Shown: positions 39,332 through 49,738, counted from the first letter of the stretch. The stretch is DNA of 50,377 nt from SIG440 sp045532055 (GCA_045532055.1 JAZSFF010000049.1:1-50377); one strand, 5' to 3'. Numbers and translations: made by a program. The notes: generated by a model not told the origin, from the sequence alone.

Positions 39332-40366
39332 TTATCCCTCGTAAACCAGATTGCTTGCAATCATTTCGTCTACATTCTCTGCATTCCACCATGCACCTGA
39401 GATATCAACCTTTTCTGTAATTTCTTTTCCCTCTACAGCCATGATTGCTTGTTCTACTGCCTGGTAACCGATCTGGAATGAATCCTGAGCAACTGAACCA
39501 ACAAGCTTAGGTCCTGTTGTTTTCTTCATCCATTCAATCTGCTTTGTACCTGCATCATAACCAGCAAACTTGATTGCATCGTATTTTGCACCTGCAGCAC
39601 CGATTGCGTCGTAAACCTGCTTAACAACACCCTCGTTGGTCATAAAGATTGCATTTGAACCTTTTTCAGCAAGAGCTTCCAACGCTGCCTTGTAAGCATT
39701 GTCTGCATCGCCAGGTTTGATTTCGTGTTCAATCACATACTTGCCCTTTGTTGCAGCATCAGCATCAGCCAATTCTTTGAACTTGTCGATAAAGCCACCA
39801 GCTCTGTCGATACCTGTCTGAGTTTCGTCGTGCTGAATAACACCTACTACGTATTTGTCAGCTGCTGCGATATCTTCTTTGAGTGCGTCAAAGAATTTTT
39901 CAGCAACAAGACCTGCTGCCAGGTAATTGCTTGTTGCAACTGAAGAAACAATTGGGTTCTTGCCTGCTTTGTCAAGAGCTTCGATATCCTTTGCCCAGAT
40001 ACCGCTGTCAAACTGTACAACAGGAATATTTGCATCTTTTGCCTGTGAAAGCATATCAACAAATCCTTCGCCTATTGTTCCCAAAACGATTGCAGATGCA
40101 TTGTTTGAAAGTGCTGTCTGAACCATTTCCATCTGTGATGGAAGGTCTTTTGCTGACTCACTTGCGGGGCCTCTGAAAGTAATGTTGTAACCATACTTTG
40201 CACCTGCTGCTTCTGCACCAGCTTTAACTGACTGCCAGAAAGCATGTGACTCACCCTTCGCAACAACTGCGATTGTTTTGCCGTTGGAACCGCCTGCATT
40301 GCCACAACCAGCTAAAGCTGCAACAACAAAAACTGTTACCATCAAGCACGCCAAAAATCTTTTCAT
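39332..40366 (-). CDS. Sugar-binding lipoprotein of an Rbs-type ABC transporter
   Basis: At 344 aa from ATG at 40366 (RBS GGAGGAAG). The lipoprotein signal ends at Cys21 (AALAGCGN). The mature protein is a periplasmic-binding-protein fold type I with KTIAVVAKGESHAFWQSVKAGAEAAG, IVLGTIGEGFVDMLSQAKDANIPVVQFDSG, a hinge near VVGVIQHDETQTGIDRAGGF and GYDAGTKQIEW, as in RbsB and related pentose, galactose or sugar-alcohol binders. It is encoded last, after the ATPase and permease genes. Which sugar it binds is not decided by sequence inspection. Confidence 0.93.
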   Translation of the reverse strand: MKRFLACLMVTVFVVAALAGCGNAGGSNGKTIAVVAKGESHAFWQSVKAGAEAAGAKYGYNITFRGPASESAKDLPSQMEMVQTALSNNASAIVLGTIGEGFVDMLSQAKDANIPVVQFDSGIWAKDIEALDKAGKNPIVSSVATSNYLAAGLVAEKFFDALKEDIAAADKYVVGVIQHDETQTGIDRAGGFIDKFKELADADAATKGKYVIEHEIKPGDADNAYKAALEALAEKGSNAIFMTNEGVVKQVYDAIGAAGAKYDAIKFAGYDAGTKQIEWMKKTTGPKLVGSVAQDSFQIGYQAVEQAIMAVEGKEITEKVDISGAWWNAENVDEMIASNLVYEG

Positions 40367-40420
40367 AATTTCTTCCTCCATTTTTTATAATATTTACGGC
40401 TAATGCCGCAGAAGACTAAT

Positions 40421-41491
40421 TTATTGTGCAATTGTTTCTGTTTTCTGAGTATCTTTTTTCTTTTTAGACTCTTTTTCGATTTTTACTTTACCTGCATTTT
40501 TGTTCTTGATAACATCCATAAGAACGGCAACCACAACTATTATGCCTGTCAAAACATATGTAACATATGTCGAATTCAGATTCAGATTGAATCTTGCAAG
40601 AACGAAATTGAGACCGCTTCTGATAACCACCAGCATTATCGCACCAATTACAGAACCTGCAATAGATGCAACACCGCCGGCAGCACTTGTACCTCCGATG
40701 TATACTCCGGCAATGGCATCAAGTTCCATTCCGTTGCCTGTTGCAGTTGCAACTGTAGCAAATGATGCCGCCCAGAAAATTGCTGCAATACCAGTTGAGA
40801 TACCCGCTATTGTGTATGCAATAATTTTGTATTTGTCAGTATTAATACCCGAAAGCCTAGTTGCCTCTTCGTTACTTCCTATTGAGAGGATATAACGTCC
40901 GATTTTGCATTTATACATAAGATACATACAGATGATTGCAAAAAGAATTACCCAAATTAATCCTACAGGTATACCGTTGAAGTTTGAAAAAACCTTGTTG
41001 AACCATGTTCCATTGGGAAAAAATATGTTAGGTATTGAAACAATAATTGCGCTCAATCCTCTGCCAAACATCATTGTACCCAATGTAGCAATAAATGCCG
41101 GAATCTTGAGTTTTGCCACTAATAAACCATTTATATATCCAACAAGAGCGCCTATAGCTATCATCACAGGGATGGTATAACCAAGAGGCATACCAACCAT
41201 GTACAGTTTGCCTGCAATAACCGCAGCAGCTATACAAGTAGTACCAATTGAAAGGTCAATACCGCCAGTTGCTATGACAAATGTAACACCCAGACCCATA
41301 ATTGCATATGGAGCCAAAGATTGTGCCATACTTACAATGTTGAATCTGCTCAAAAAATTAGGGTTTAGTGCAGCAAACACAAGAACAAGAATTGCAAGAG
41401 CAATTATAATAATGAAGTTTTGCTTTCCTTTGGTTGCTACAAAGTTTAAAATATTTTTACCGAAGTTTCCGTTACTTTTTCTCTCTTCCAT
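40421..41491 (-). CDS. Rbs-type sugar ABC transporter permease
   Basis: At 356 aa, it is an RbsC-like membrane protein with eight to ten helices. Conserved segments are PYAIMGLGVTFVIATGGIDLSIGTTCIAAAV near residue 65, GYINGLLVAKLKIPAFIATLGTMMFGRGL, SIGSNEEATRLSGINTDKYKI and EAGAYIGGTSAAGG-like DAIAGVYIGGTSAAGGVASIAGS. It has an unusually long lysine-rich C-terminal tail. It stands 4 nt downstream of the ATPase gene and 54 nt before the binding-protein gene. Confidence 0.95.
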   Translation of the reverse strand: MEERKSNGNFGKNILNFVATKGKQNFIIIIALAILVLVFAALNPNFLSRFNIVSMAQSLAPYAIMGLGVTFVIATGGIDLSIGTTCIAAAVIAGKLYMVGMPLGYTIPVMIAIGALVGYINGLLVAKLKIPAFIATLGTMMFGRGLSAIIVSIPNIFFPNGTWFNKVFSNFNGIPVGLIWVILFAIICMYLMYKCKIGRYILSIGSNEEATRLSGINTDKYKIIAYTIAGISTGIAAIFWAASFATVATATGNGMELDAIAGVYIGGTSAAGGVASIAGSVIGAIMLVVIRSGLNFVLARFNLNLNSTYVTYVLTGIIVVVAVLMDVIKNKNAGKVKIEKESKKKKDTQKTETIAQ

Positions 41492-41495
41492 ATCA

Positions 41496-42995
41496 CTATT
41501 CCTCTCTCATTGTGGCATATGCCATAATTTTTTCCTGAGTCGCATCTTTTATGTCTATCTCGCCCGTTATGCGACCCTCACACATTACTACAACTCTGTC
41601 ACTCAATCTTTGGATTTCAGAAAGTTCAGAAGAAATCATTATTATTGATTTTCCCTGAGCTGCCAATTCCTCCATAAGTGTGTACATTTCACTTTTTGCA
41701 CCGATGTCAATACCGCGGGTAGGCTCATCAAAAATAAATATATCAGAATCCTTCAAAAGCCATCTTGCAATAATTACTTTCTGCTGATTTCCGCCCGAAA
41801 GATTTCTTAAAAGTTGTTTCATTGATGGCGTTTTCGTCTTTAGCTTTGCGTTTTCCCGCTTTGCATCTTTTTCTATCTTTTTATCATTTATCCAGCCCAT
41901 TTTTATATAATCATCAAGATTACTCAACACTGAATTTTCAGAAACAGATTTATCAAGCAAAAGTCCATATCTTTTTCTATCCTCAGAAAGATAACAAATA
42001 CCATTTTTGACTGCTTCATTGGGAGTCCTGATGTCTACCTTTTTGCCATTGATAAAAATTTCTCCGCTATCAAAGCCATCAGCCCCATATATAGCTCTTG
42101 CTACCTCTGTTCTTCCCGAACCCATAAGTCCCGAAAAGCCAAGAATTTCGCCTTTTCGCAATTTAAAGCTTACATTTTTGATTTCCTTGCCTCTGTTAAG
42201 ATTTCTGACTTCAAGAACAGTTTCTGCATCATCAGGAACATTGCTTTTTTCTTTTTTGTCACCAAAAATCACGCGACCAACCATCATTTTGACTATTTCA
42301 TCTTTAGTAGTGTCCTTGGTTATAAGTGTACCTACATATTCACCATCGCGCATTACTGTTATACGGTCAGAAATTCTGTTTATTTCGTCCATTCTGTGAG
42401 ATATGTAAATCATACCTATACCTTTGCTCTTGAGGTCAGCCATGATTTTGAAAAGCTCCTCCACCTCAACCTGGGTCAAAGCGGCTGTTGGTTCATCAAG
42501 AATAAGAATTTTGGAGTTTCTTGATACCGCCTTTGCAATTTCAACCATTTGCTGCTTGCCTACTGTGAGTGTACCCAAAACTGCGGACGGGTCAATTTTT
42601 ACACCGATTTTATCAAAGAGTTTCTGTGCGTCTCTTTCCATTGCCTTGTCATCTATGTAGACACCATTCTTCATAGGCTCTCTTCCTATGTAAATATTTT
42701 GTGCAACTGTGAGATGATTCATCATATTAAGTTCCTGATGAATAATGCTGATACCTGCATCCTGTGATTCTTTTATGTTGGAAAAATCAACAGGCTCGCC
42801 AAAAAGTACAACATCACCGCTATCACGTTTGTGTATGCCACACAGCACCTTCATCAAAGTTGATTTGCCTGCACCGTTTTCACCCATGAGGGCGTGAACT
42901 TCACCTTTTTCAAGTTCCAAACTAACGGATTTTAAGGCATGAACTCCCGAAAATCTTTTGTCAATGTTTTTCATTTCAAGAATTATTTCACCCAT
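41496..42995 (-). CDS. Rbs-type sugar ABC transporter ATPase (two nucleotide-binding domains)
   Basis: At 499 aa, it is the fused two-domain ATPase of carbohydrate uptake transporter class 2. The first domain has Walker A GENGAGKSTLMKVLCG, signature-like LTVGKQQMVEIAKA and Walker B ILILDEPTAALTQVE. The second has GLMGSGRTEVARAIYG, NLSGGNQQKVIIARWL and IFIFDEPTRGIDIGA. The second Walker A is the usual degenerate form of this family. First gene of the operon, starting with ATG after AAGGGG. Confidence 0.96.
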   Translation of the reverse strand: MGEIILEMKNIDKRFSGVHALKSVSLELEKGEVHALMGENGAGKSTLMKVLCGIHKRDSGDVVLFGEPVDFSNIKESQDAGISIIHQELNMMNHLTVAQNIYIGREPMKNGVYIDDKAMERDAQKLFDKIGVKIDPSAVLGTLTVGKQQMVEIAKAVSRNSKILILDEPTAALTQVEVEELFKIMADLKSKGIGMIYISHRMDEINRISDRITVMRDGEYVGTLITKDTTKDEIVKMMVGRVIFGDKKEKSNVPDDAETVLEVRNLNRGKEIKNVSFKLRKGEILGFSGLMGSGRTEVARAIYGADGFDSGEIFINGKKVDIRTPNEAVKNGICYLSEDRKRYGLLLDKSVSENSVLSNLDDYIKMGWINDKKIEKDAKRENAKLKTKTPSMKQLLRNLSGGNQQKVIIARWLLKDSDIFIFDEPTRGIDIGAKSEMYTLMEELAAQGKSIIMISSELSEIQRLSDRVVVMCEGRITGEIDIKDATQEKIMAYATMREE

Positions 42996-43012
42996 ATACT
43001 ATCCCCTTACCT

Positions 43013-43042
43013 ATTATGTATTTAAGCGTTTATATATGTAAA
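43013..43042 (-). promoter_or_regulatory. Promoter with LacI/CcpA-like operator for the Rbs-type operon
   Basis: Minus strand TTTACA (43037-43042), 18-nt spacer, CATAAT (43013-43018). Inside the spacer TAAACGCTTA (43023-43032) has the central CG dyad typical of LacI-family or catabolite-control sites. The regulator is not in the window. Confidence 0.45.
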
Positions 43043-43158
43043 GATTCATCTATGAACATAGTAACATATCACAAAAACTAAGTCAATAGTTTTTTGCATT
43101 TTGTTAAAATTACCAAAAAATCACTTTGTTTTTGTTTGGTTTGTCTCAAATACCACCA

Positions 43159-43187
43159 TTGACAATATTCGTGTTTTAATGTATATT
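43159..43187 (+). promoter_or_regulatory. Promoter of uraA-upp
   Basis: TTGACA (43159-43164), 17-nt spacer, TATATT (43182-43187). The 65-nt leader holds a hairpin TGTGGT/ACCACA (43225-43240) just before the RBS GGGAGG (43245-43250). It could modulate translation; no PyrR-type loop is seen. Confidence 0.75.
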
Positions 43188-43260
43188 TTATATAGATAAA
43201 AATGTCATTTTTTATCAAAATACGTGTGGTAAAAACCACAATTGGGAGGAATTTTTTTAA

Positions 43261-44625
43261 ATGAAACTGGTCTATGGTGTCAATGACAAACCAAAATTCG
43301 GACAACTTATTATTTTTGCGATTCAGCAGTTACTTGCAATAATGACTGCAACTTTAGTTGTTCCTGTTATTATCAACGGTTCATGCGGAACCACAATGAG
43401 TTCAGCAGCAGCTCTTTTCGGTGCCGGCATAGGTACTCTTGTGTATATCGCATTCACACAAAAGAAATCTCCTGTATTCCTGGGTTCTTCTTTTGCTTTC
43501 ATAGGTTCTATGATGGCAGCTTTTGCCGGTGGAGTATCAATGTCGCTTGGATTTTTAGGATTAATAATCGGCGCAGCTTTTGCCGGTCTGGTTTATGTAA
43601 TAATTGCTGTAATTGTAAAATTTGCAGGTGTTCGCTGGATTAACAAAGTTATGCCCGCTGTGGTTATTGGACCTACAGTTGCAATTATAGGTCTCAGTCT
43701 TGCAGGAAATGCAATCGCTGATATGTCCAAAGGTAGTATTGAAGGTGTTGCTACATCACCTTTAATTACAGTATTGTGTGGCTTGATTACACTTACTATA
43801 ACAATCGTTTGCTCCACCTACGGAAAGAAAACCCTTAAACTCATCCCCTTTATAATTGGTATCCTTGGCGGATATGCTGCATCTGCAATATTTACTGCAA
43901 TAGGCTACGCTGCAAATATTGATGCATTGAAAGTCCTCAATGTCGCACCGTTCGTTGCACTTGTAGAAAATGGTGTAAATATCAATACTTTCCTTTCCGT
44001 TCCTGACTTTACTTTCATTACTGCTTTAAAAGGTATTGGTGAACTGAATGCTGCGTATATCAGCACAATAGCTGTTGCATATATTCCTGTTGCTTTTGTT
44101 GTTTTTGCAGAACATATTGCAGACCACAAGAACATTTCTTCTATTATTGAAAAAGATTTGCTGGAAGAACCGGGTCTCCACAGAACTCTTCTTGGTGACG
44201 GTATTGGTTCCATAGTTGGTGCTTTCTTCGGTGGTTGTCCCAATACAACTTATGGCGAGTCTGTTGGTTGTGTCGCTATTACAAGAAATGCATCTGTTCT
44301 TACAATTATGACTGCAGCAATTCTTGCCATACTTATTTCTTTCATTTCACCCTTTATTGCTTTTGTTAATTCCATCCCTTCTTGTGTAATGGGCGGTGTA
44401 TGCATGGCACTTTATGGATTTATCGCTGTTTCGGGTCTTAAGATGGTTCAGCAGGTAAATCTCAACCTGAACAAAAACCTCTTTGTGGTTTCAGTTATTC
44501 TTATTGCCGGCATTGGCGGACTCACCTTAAATTTTGGAAGTATCACTATTACCTCCATTGCCTGTGCACTAATTCTTGGTATAATAACAAACGTGATTTT
44601 GTCAAAAGCTAAAGATGAAGAATAA
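43261..44625 (+). CDS. uraA: Uracil permease (nucleobase:cation symporter 2)
   Basis: At 454 aa, it has about fourteen membrane helices of the NCS2/UraA fold: IFAIQQLLAIMTATLVVPVIING at the start, SPVFLGSSFAFIGSM, VMPAVVIGPTVAIIGLSLAG and the hallmark FAEHIADHKNISSIIEKDLLEEPGLHRTLLGDGIGS with the substrate Glu and His. GGCPNTTYGESVGCVAITRNAS follows. The downstream neighbour, uracil phosphoribosyltransferase, strongly supports uracil over xanthine. It has its own promoter and a strong RBS 10 nt upstream. Confidence 0.95.
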   Translation: MKLVYGVNDKPKFGQLIIFAIQQLLAIMTATLVVPVIINGSCGTTMSSAAALFGAGIGTLVYIAFTQKKSPVFLGSSFAFIGSMMAAFAGGVSMSLGFLGLIIGAAFAGLVYVIIAVIVKFAGVRWINKVMPAVVIGPTVAIIGLSLAGNAIADMSKGSIEGVATSPLITVLCGLITLTITIVCSTYGKKTLKLIPFIIGILGGYAASAIFTAIGYAANIDALKVLNVAPFVALVENGVNINTFLSVPDFTFITALKGIGELNAAYISTIAVAYIPVAFVVFAEHIADHKNISSIIEKDLLEEPGLHRTLLGDGIGSIVGAFFGGCPNTTYGESVGCVAITRNASVLTIMTAAILAILISFISPFIAFVNSIPSCVMGGVCMALYGFIAVSGLKMVQQVNLNLNKNLFVVSVILIAGIGGLTLNFGSITITSIACALILGIITNVILSKAKDEE

Positions 44626-44640
44626 TTTAAGGAGACAGTT

Positions 44641-45270
44641 ATGAACAACATTAAAATTTTTGACCATCCACTGATTCAGCACAAAACAACAATTTTAAGA
44701 CAAAAATCTACCACAAACAAGGATTTTCGTGAACTTGTTGAAGAAATAACCATGCTTATGTGTTATGAGGCATTGCGAGACTTACCCCTTGAAGATGTGG
44801 AGATTGAAACACCTATTACAAAAACAACCCAAAAAATGCTTAAGGGCAAAGATATTGCAGTAGTACCCATCCTACGTGCAGGTCTTGGCATGGTAAACGG
44901 TCTTCTTAACCTTGTGCCCAACGCCAAGGTCGGACACATAGGCATGTACCGTGATGAAGAAACCATGCAGCCTTGTGAATATTATTGCAAGCTCCCTGCC
45001 GACATTGACAAGAGATTGATTGTTGTGGTTGACCCGATGCTGGCAACAGGCGGTTCTGCAATAGACGCCATAAACCAGATTAAATCATACGGCGGTTCAA
45101 ACATTAAATTCTTGTGTCTCATTGCTGCGCCTGAGGGTATTGAGGCTCTTTCAAAAGCACACCCCGATATCGAAATATACTGCGCAAACGTGGACGAATG
45201 TCTCAATGAGAGGTGTTATATTGTTCCCGGTCTGGGTGACGCAGGTGACAGGATTTTTGGTACAAAATAA
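44641..45270 (+). CDS. upp: Uracil phosphoribosyltransferase
   Basis: At 209 aa, it makes UMP from uracil and PRPP in pyrimidine salvage. Signatures: HPLIQHKTTILRQKSTTNKDFRELVEEI at the start, VVPILRAGLGMVNG, DPMLATGGSAIDAI (PRPP loop) and the C-terminal YIVPGLGDAGDRIFGTK that closes over uracil. It follows uraA by 15 nt with RBS AAGGAG, so uptake and trapping of uracil are co-expressed. A terminator ends the pair. Confidence 0.97.
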   Translation: MNNIKIFDHPLIQHKTTILRQKSTTNKDFRELVEEITMLMCYEALRDLPLEDVEIETPITKTTQKMLKGKDIAVVPILRAGLGMVNGLLNLVPNAKVGHIGMYRDEETMQPCEYYCKLPADIDKRLIVVVDPMLATGGSAIDAINQIKSYGGSNIKFLCLIAAPEGIEALSKAHPDIEIYCANVDECLNERCYIVPGLGDAGDRIFGTK

Positions 45271-45290
45271 GTTGTTATCAACAAGATACA

Positions 45291-45321
45291 AAAAAGGATG
45301 TTCTTAACGAACATCCTTTTT
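45291..45321. terminator. Bidirectional terminator after upp
   Basis: AAAAAGGATGTTC (45291-45303), TTAAC loop, GAACATCCTTTTT (45309-45321). The A-rich and T-rich flanks serve upp and the convergent surface-protein gene. Confidence 0.9.
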
Positions 45322-45349
45322 ATTTTATAATCTACTGTCAAAACATCAA

Positions 45350-48300
45350 CTACGCAAGCTTATCAATCTGTGCCTGATAGTAATCTACCGCAGGTGCTTT
45401 GTCAAGAATTGAATAAGAATTCTCTGACTCTCTGAATACCTTTCCATAAATCTCACAAAGACTCTTAATGTCAAGGTATCCATTTTTCAGAATTACTGTT
45501 TCTGCTGTTTTTGTTTCTCCGTTTATTACATATTCTGCAGAATTGTTTGTAAATTTAACAACAGAATCACCCATCTTGAATTCAACACCATTTGAAGTCT
45601 TTTTAGATTCTACGCTGAATACCTTTGCCGCTGTGTCAATATCTATCATTGCATCCTTAACCTTTACCGAATAGTAATCGCTGTAAATCCATCCATCACC
45701 ATCGGTCTTGGGTAGCACACAATGATCCTTTGCAACATCACGTTTAACATCAAATCCCATGAAGTATCTCCAATGTGCCTGAGTTGCCCTCTTAAGGGTT
45801 TTTGCCTTGCTGATATCCTGGCTTCCTATAATGGTAGAACCACCCTCATAGCTTGTTGTTCTGAAATACAATGTACCATCCAGAATCTTTATCATACAGT
45901 CACTGGTCTGCAATGAAGGATCTTCGTCACCTTCCATAACGTCACACAGATATTCCCATGTCTTCATTCCGTCATAACTTACGCTGATTGCGGTTTTACA
46001 TCTTGGGGTCTGAATGCTGGAATGTTTTCTGCCTTGTGTATCGTAAATGTAAATCGCATAATAGGTGTTTGGATTTTCCCAGTCGCGTCTTACACCAAAA
46101 CAACACTCCGGTGCAATAAGCTGCAGATGGTGAACTTCTGTATCAAAAGTCTTGCCGCCGTCTCTTGAAATATGATAGTCATGGAAACCTGAATTTGATC
46201 TTGCAATAAACCAAAGTTCACCGTTAGGAGCATCAATAACAATACTTTCGTTGTAAATAAGACCTGTATTTTCGGTTGAAAGTATTGTTTCTGACATTTC
46301 CCAGTTCATACCATCATCTGAATAATAGATTTCCTGATGTCCGTAATCTTCCGAACCTTGGGAACCTACATAGAACAGTCTGCCATCCATTGTACATGTA
46401 AGACGTCCAACACTTTGATAAAAGGGATTGATATAATCCTCTTTTTGCATTCTGTAAGGTCCTTCCCATGTTTTACCATCATCTTTGGAAACATACGAAG
46501 ATGTATGAAGAGCACCGTCATCACTACACCATACCAATGTACCGTCGGGCATTTCAACAATCTGGTTTATCTGTTTTGATACAGACACGTCTCTGGCATT
46601 TGACCATGTTTTTCCTCCGTCGCTTGAATCCATTACTCTACCATAACCTATAGCGTGAACAACTCCGTCATTGGTCATATAATAATCCGCTACGGATACA
46701 GGAGAAGCAGTGCCGCCGTGTTGAGTTTGTCCTGAATAAGAAAATCCCGGTGAAACTCTGCCTTCACCCACATACTCAAAATCATCAAAATTATACTCTG
46801 AATCAACAAGACCAAAACCTACACGGCCGTAACAGTTGGCTTTTCTTGAATTCTCTTTTGAGTAGGTCAGGACTTCTTTACCGTTACAGTAGAATACTGT
46901 ATCAAATCCGTCACAGATAAGCTCAAAATCATACCATACACCCTGTTTAAGTGCGTCTTTGTCAATCTTAACCATGTTGGTTACAAAACTACCTGTGCCA
47001 GGGGCAGAAAGTGTCTTGTAGTACCATTCGCCTGTCTCAAAGTCGTATCCCAGTCTTTCCTGTCGGTCTCCAAATGAACGACGAAGGTTTATGTAGAACT
47101 CACCCTCACGCTTGCTTACCATTCCACGCCATTTGAGGTGCACATCCTGGGCAATACCGTTGAGCATATATGAACCATTGCCTGAAAGGTTAAGGTAATG
47201 GTTTCCGTTTTTTTCTTCCTTTCTTACAACCGTCACATCACCATAGCCCTTCGTTTTGGCATGATCCGGACGGGCAAGCCAGTATTCCTCATATGAATAC
47301 TCTGTATTACCTTCAAAAGTATCTGTATGATAGTAAAGGTCATCTGTGTTCTTGACTACCAGAATGGTTGAAGCTGACGGATTTGTCATTGTTCTCTTGA
47401 GTTCTGTCTTTACCGGTCTTGCTTCACAACGGTATGAACCAATGTACTGATTATCTCTGTAAAGCTGTGCAATACCTGCCGCAACAGTCAGTCTATAATA
47501 GCCCGATTCAACAGAATCCGCAAGTTTGTAATCTGACGGTGTGGAGTCGTACATCTCAAGTATACCGTTTGCATAAATACCGTCTTCGCGGAAGCTCAGT
47601 TTGTTTACATACATACCGTCATTGAATATAACTTCTTCGGCAGATTTGTCTGTTTTGTCAAACTCAACCGAATAATGTGACGTATCGGGAAATCCTGCAT
47701 ACTGGTATTCAGGATTTCCTGCCCACTTTACTTCCTTGATGATTGATTTGACATAACTGCTGCCAAGGACAATGTCCGAAACATTTGAGTTTTTAAATGC
47801 CACAGTCTGACTGCTTCTTGGCATAAAGAAAGTAACAAGCATATGGTTGTTGTAATAAAGTTCTGCATAACCGGCAGTTACAACCACGCGGTAGTCACCA
47901 GCACCTATTCCCTCATAAACCTGTGTTCCATCATAGGTTTCGTAGGTAAGCTTATCCGTATCATGCTTGAGTGCAAGTTTGAAGTAACCGTCTGTAATTT
48001 CAACATTGCCGTTGCCTGACTTATATGTATAATCAAGCATATATTCGCGTCCCAATTCAAGCTTTTTGCCGGGAACATAGTTGACAGCAACATTCTTAAC
48101 CTCTGTTATCACACTCATTCCGTTGTTGTTGTAAACCTTGGCAAAAATCGAATTGGTACCTGTTGAAAAACCGGAAAGCGTAGCGTTGAATGGAGCTTTG
48201 GTTGATGTTGCAGCAAGCTCGCCGTTTATAAAATACTCAACCTTTGTTGCACGGTTTTGGGGAAGAAATGCCTTGTCAGCAACCGATACCTTAACCGATT

Positions 48301-49738
48301 CACCCTGATTTATCTTTTCTTTATCTGCTTTCAGTTCAGCCTCAAATACTTTTTTTACATAGAATACAGATTCAAGAGTTTCTATATTCTCTATGTTGGC
48401 AGTCACATTGTAAACACCAATTTTTGCATTTTTGAGTGTATAAATATAATCATCTTTTTTGTATCCGCTACCTACATAAACGCCGTTTATTTTATAATCA
48501 ACTTTTTCAACATCTGAAGCAGGCTTTGCCTTAAGCTGAACGTCCGAACCCTCTACAATATAGGAATGACTTTCAGGAGCAACCATTTCAAGCTCTTTTT
48601 CAAAATACGGAGTATATTTTACCCAGTCAAGTGTGAAGTCGGTTGACTGGTTTTCATAGTTTTCAGCGTAAAAGCTTATATGCCACAAGTTGGCACTTCT
48701 GTAAATCATCTCAAAACTTACGAGCTCTTTGTCGTTGATATACCATGTAACATTGTCGCCGCGAATTTCTGCACGCCATACATTAAAGTCATGACCTATT
48801 GTATAAGGAATCGCATTCAAAGGACCCTCTTGCACCAAAGAAAGTCTGGTATTGGGGTTTATTTGAATTCGATTTTTTTCAACATACAGCCATGTATGTC
48901 TGTTGTCCGTGGAAATATTAAATATTGCCATACCTTGTTTCTTGCTCTCGGGTTCATCAATTTTGATACGGAACTCAAGGTCATAATTTTTTGTAGGTCT
49001 CAACGGACGTTCAATTGACCGATATACAAATTGCTCATCACCCCATGTTCGGAGTCTTATAGTTCCTGCAGTAGGGTCATGTGTAACAAATCTCTCTCCT
49101 TCAACCTTCCAGCCTCCAATCTCGTTGAAGTCATGGAAAAAGGCTTCGGTATAGTCAGCAGTAAGCTCCAACAAATCTCCTGCACCGGCACCTGCTGTTG
49201 TATATACAAAGTCTGAAACCTCTAAATCAGCACCTTCTGCCCAGAATTTCATCTGTGATGCTTGGCTTTGCTTTTTCAAATTTTGCTGTCCAATAAATTC
49301 GTCGTCTACATACACCTTCTGAATCATGGCATCAGTATCAACTTCAATCATATAGTCATGCCATTCGTAAGCACTTACCGGATTCTTAAGATTTTCCGAA
49401 TAGTAGTCCATAGCAGTAAGCATACCTTTCTGATACTCTATATAAAATCCGGCACGAACTCTACCGTTGAACACCTGAAAACCTTGGTTTTTGGCACTTC
49501 CAGTAGAATTTAATTTCATTGAGAAAGAAACCGTAAAAGTATCCCCTACTGCCTGCGATTTGCTAAGCTGTACCATTCCGCCATTGTCAGTAAAATGTGC
49601 AACACCGTCTGTAATAGTTACCTCCTTGGGAACAGACCATCCGTCCCACGCACTATCATCTTCTGCCGCCACACTTATCGGTGCGACCAAAGTAAACAGT
49701 AAGCAAAAAGTACAAATCAATGCTATTGCTTTTTTCAT
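45350..49738 (-). CDS. Giant secreted Asp-box (sialidase-like propeller) multidomain protein
   Basis: At 1462 aa, a signal peptide (about 1-25) leads to two LamG/DUF1080-like beta-sandwiches (about 30-180 and 195-390) and Ig-like segments (about 395-555, YFINGELAATSTKAPFNATLSG). Two related beta domains follow (about 560-830, with GDYRVVVTAGYAELYYNN and GYYRLTVAAGIAQLYRDN), then another sandwich (about 840-1000). A beta-propeller has five Asp boxes near 1037 (SSDGGKTW), 1081 (SKDDGKTW), 1138 (SDDGMNW), 1188 (SRDGGKTF) and 1251 (SYDGMKTW). The end (about 1360-1448) looks like a copper-amine-oxidase stalk domain. The Arg-Ile-Pro motif of true sialidases was not seen, so a glycan hydrolase or a binding protein are both open. 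It follows another surface-protein gene in one transcript. Confidence 0.8.
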   Translation of the reverse strand: MKKAIALICTFCLLFTLVAPISVAAEDDSAWDGWSVPKEVTITDGVAHFTDNGGMVQLSKSQAVGDTFTVSFSMKLNSTGSAKNQGFQVFNGRVRAGFYIEYQKGMLTAMDYYSENLKNPVSAYEWHDYMIEVDTDAMIQKVYVDDEFIGQQNLKKQSQASQMKFWAEGADLEVSDFVYTTAGAGAGDLLELTADYTEAFFHDFNEIGGWKVEGERFVTHDPTAGTIRLRTWGDEQFVYRSIERPLRPTKNYDLEFRIKIDEPESKKQGMAIFNISTDNRHTWLYVEKNRIQINPNTRLSLVQEGPLNAIPYTIGHDFNVWRAEIRGDNVTWYINDKELVSFEMIYRSANLWHISFYAENYENQSTDFTLDWVKYTPYFEKELEMVAPESHSYIVEGSDVQLKAKPASDVEKVDYKINGVYVGSGYKKDDYIYTLKNAKIGVYNVTANIENIETLESVFYVKKVFEAELKADKEKINQGESVKVSVADKAFLPQNRATKVEYFINGELAATSTKAPFNATLSGFSTGTNSIFAKVYNNNGMSVITEVKNVAVNYVPGKKLELGREYMLDYTYKSGNGNVEITDGYFKLALKHDTDKLTYETYDGTQVYEGIGAGDYRVVVTAGYAELYYNNHMLVTFFMPRSSQTVAFKNSNVSDIVLGSSYVKSIIKEVKWAGNPEYQYAGFPDTSHYSVEFDKTDKSAEEVIFNDGMYVNKLSFREDGIYANGILEMYDSTPSDYKLADSVESGYYRLTVAAGIAQLYRDNQYIGSYRCEARPVKTELKRTMTNPSASTILVVKNTDDLYYHTDTFEGNTEYSYEEYWLARPDHAKTKGYGDVTVVRKEEKNGNHYLNLSGNGSYMLNGIAQDVHLKWRGMVSKREGEFYINLRRSFGDRQERLGYDFETGEWYYKTLSAPGTGSFVTNMVKIDKDALKQGVWYDFELICDGFDTVFYCNGKEVLTYSKENSRKANCYGRVGFGLVDSEYNFDDFEYVGEGRVSPGFSYSGQTQHGGTASPVSVADYYMTNDGVVHAIGYGRVMDSSDGGKTWSNARDVSVSKQINQIVEMPDGTLVWCSDDGALHTSSYVSKDDGKTWEGPYRMQKEDYINPFYQSVGRLTCTMDGRLFYVGSQGSEDYGHQEIYYSDDGMNWEMSETILSTENTGLIYNESIVIDAPNGELWFIARSNSGFHDYHISRDGGKTFDTEVHHLQLIAPECCFGVRRDWENPNTYYAIYIYDTQGRKHSSIQTPRCKTAISVSYDGMKTWEYLCDVMEGDEDPSLQTSDCMIKILDGTLYFRTTSYEGGSTIIGSQDISKAKTLKRATQAHWRYFMGFDVKRDVAKDHCVLPKTDGDGWIYSDYYSVKVKDAMIDIDTAAKVFSVESKKTSNGVEFKMGDSVVKFTNNSAEYVINGETKTAETVILKNGYLDIKSLCEIYGKVFRESENSYSILDKAPAVDYYQAQIDKLA

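Noticed and set aside
43050..43061. CTATG-AA-CATAG palindrome upstream of the Rbs-type promoter
   Set aside because: Short and AT-rich; the TAAACGCTTA dyad within the promoter spacer is the better operator candidate.
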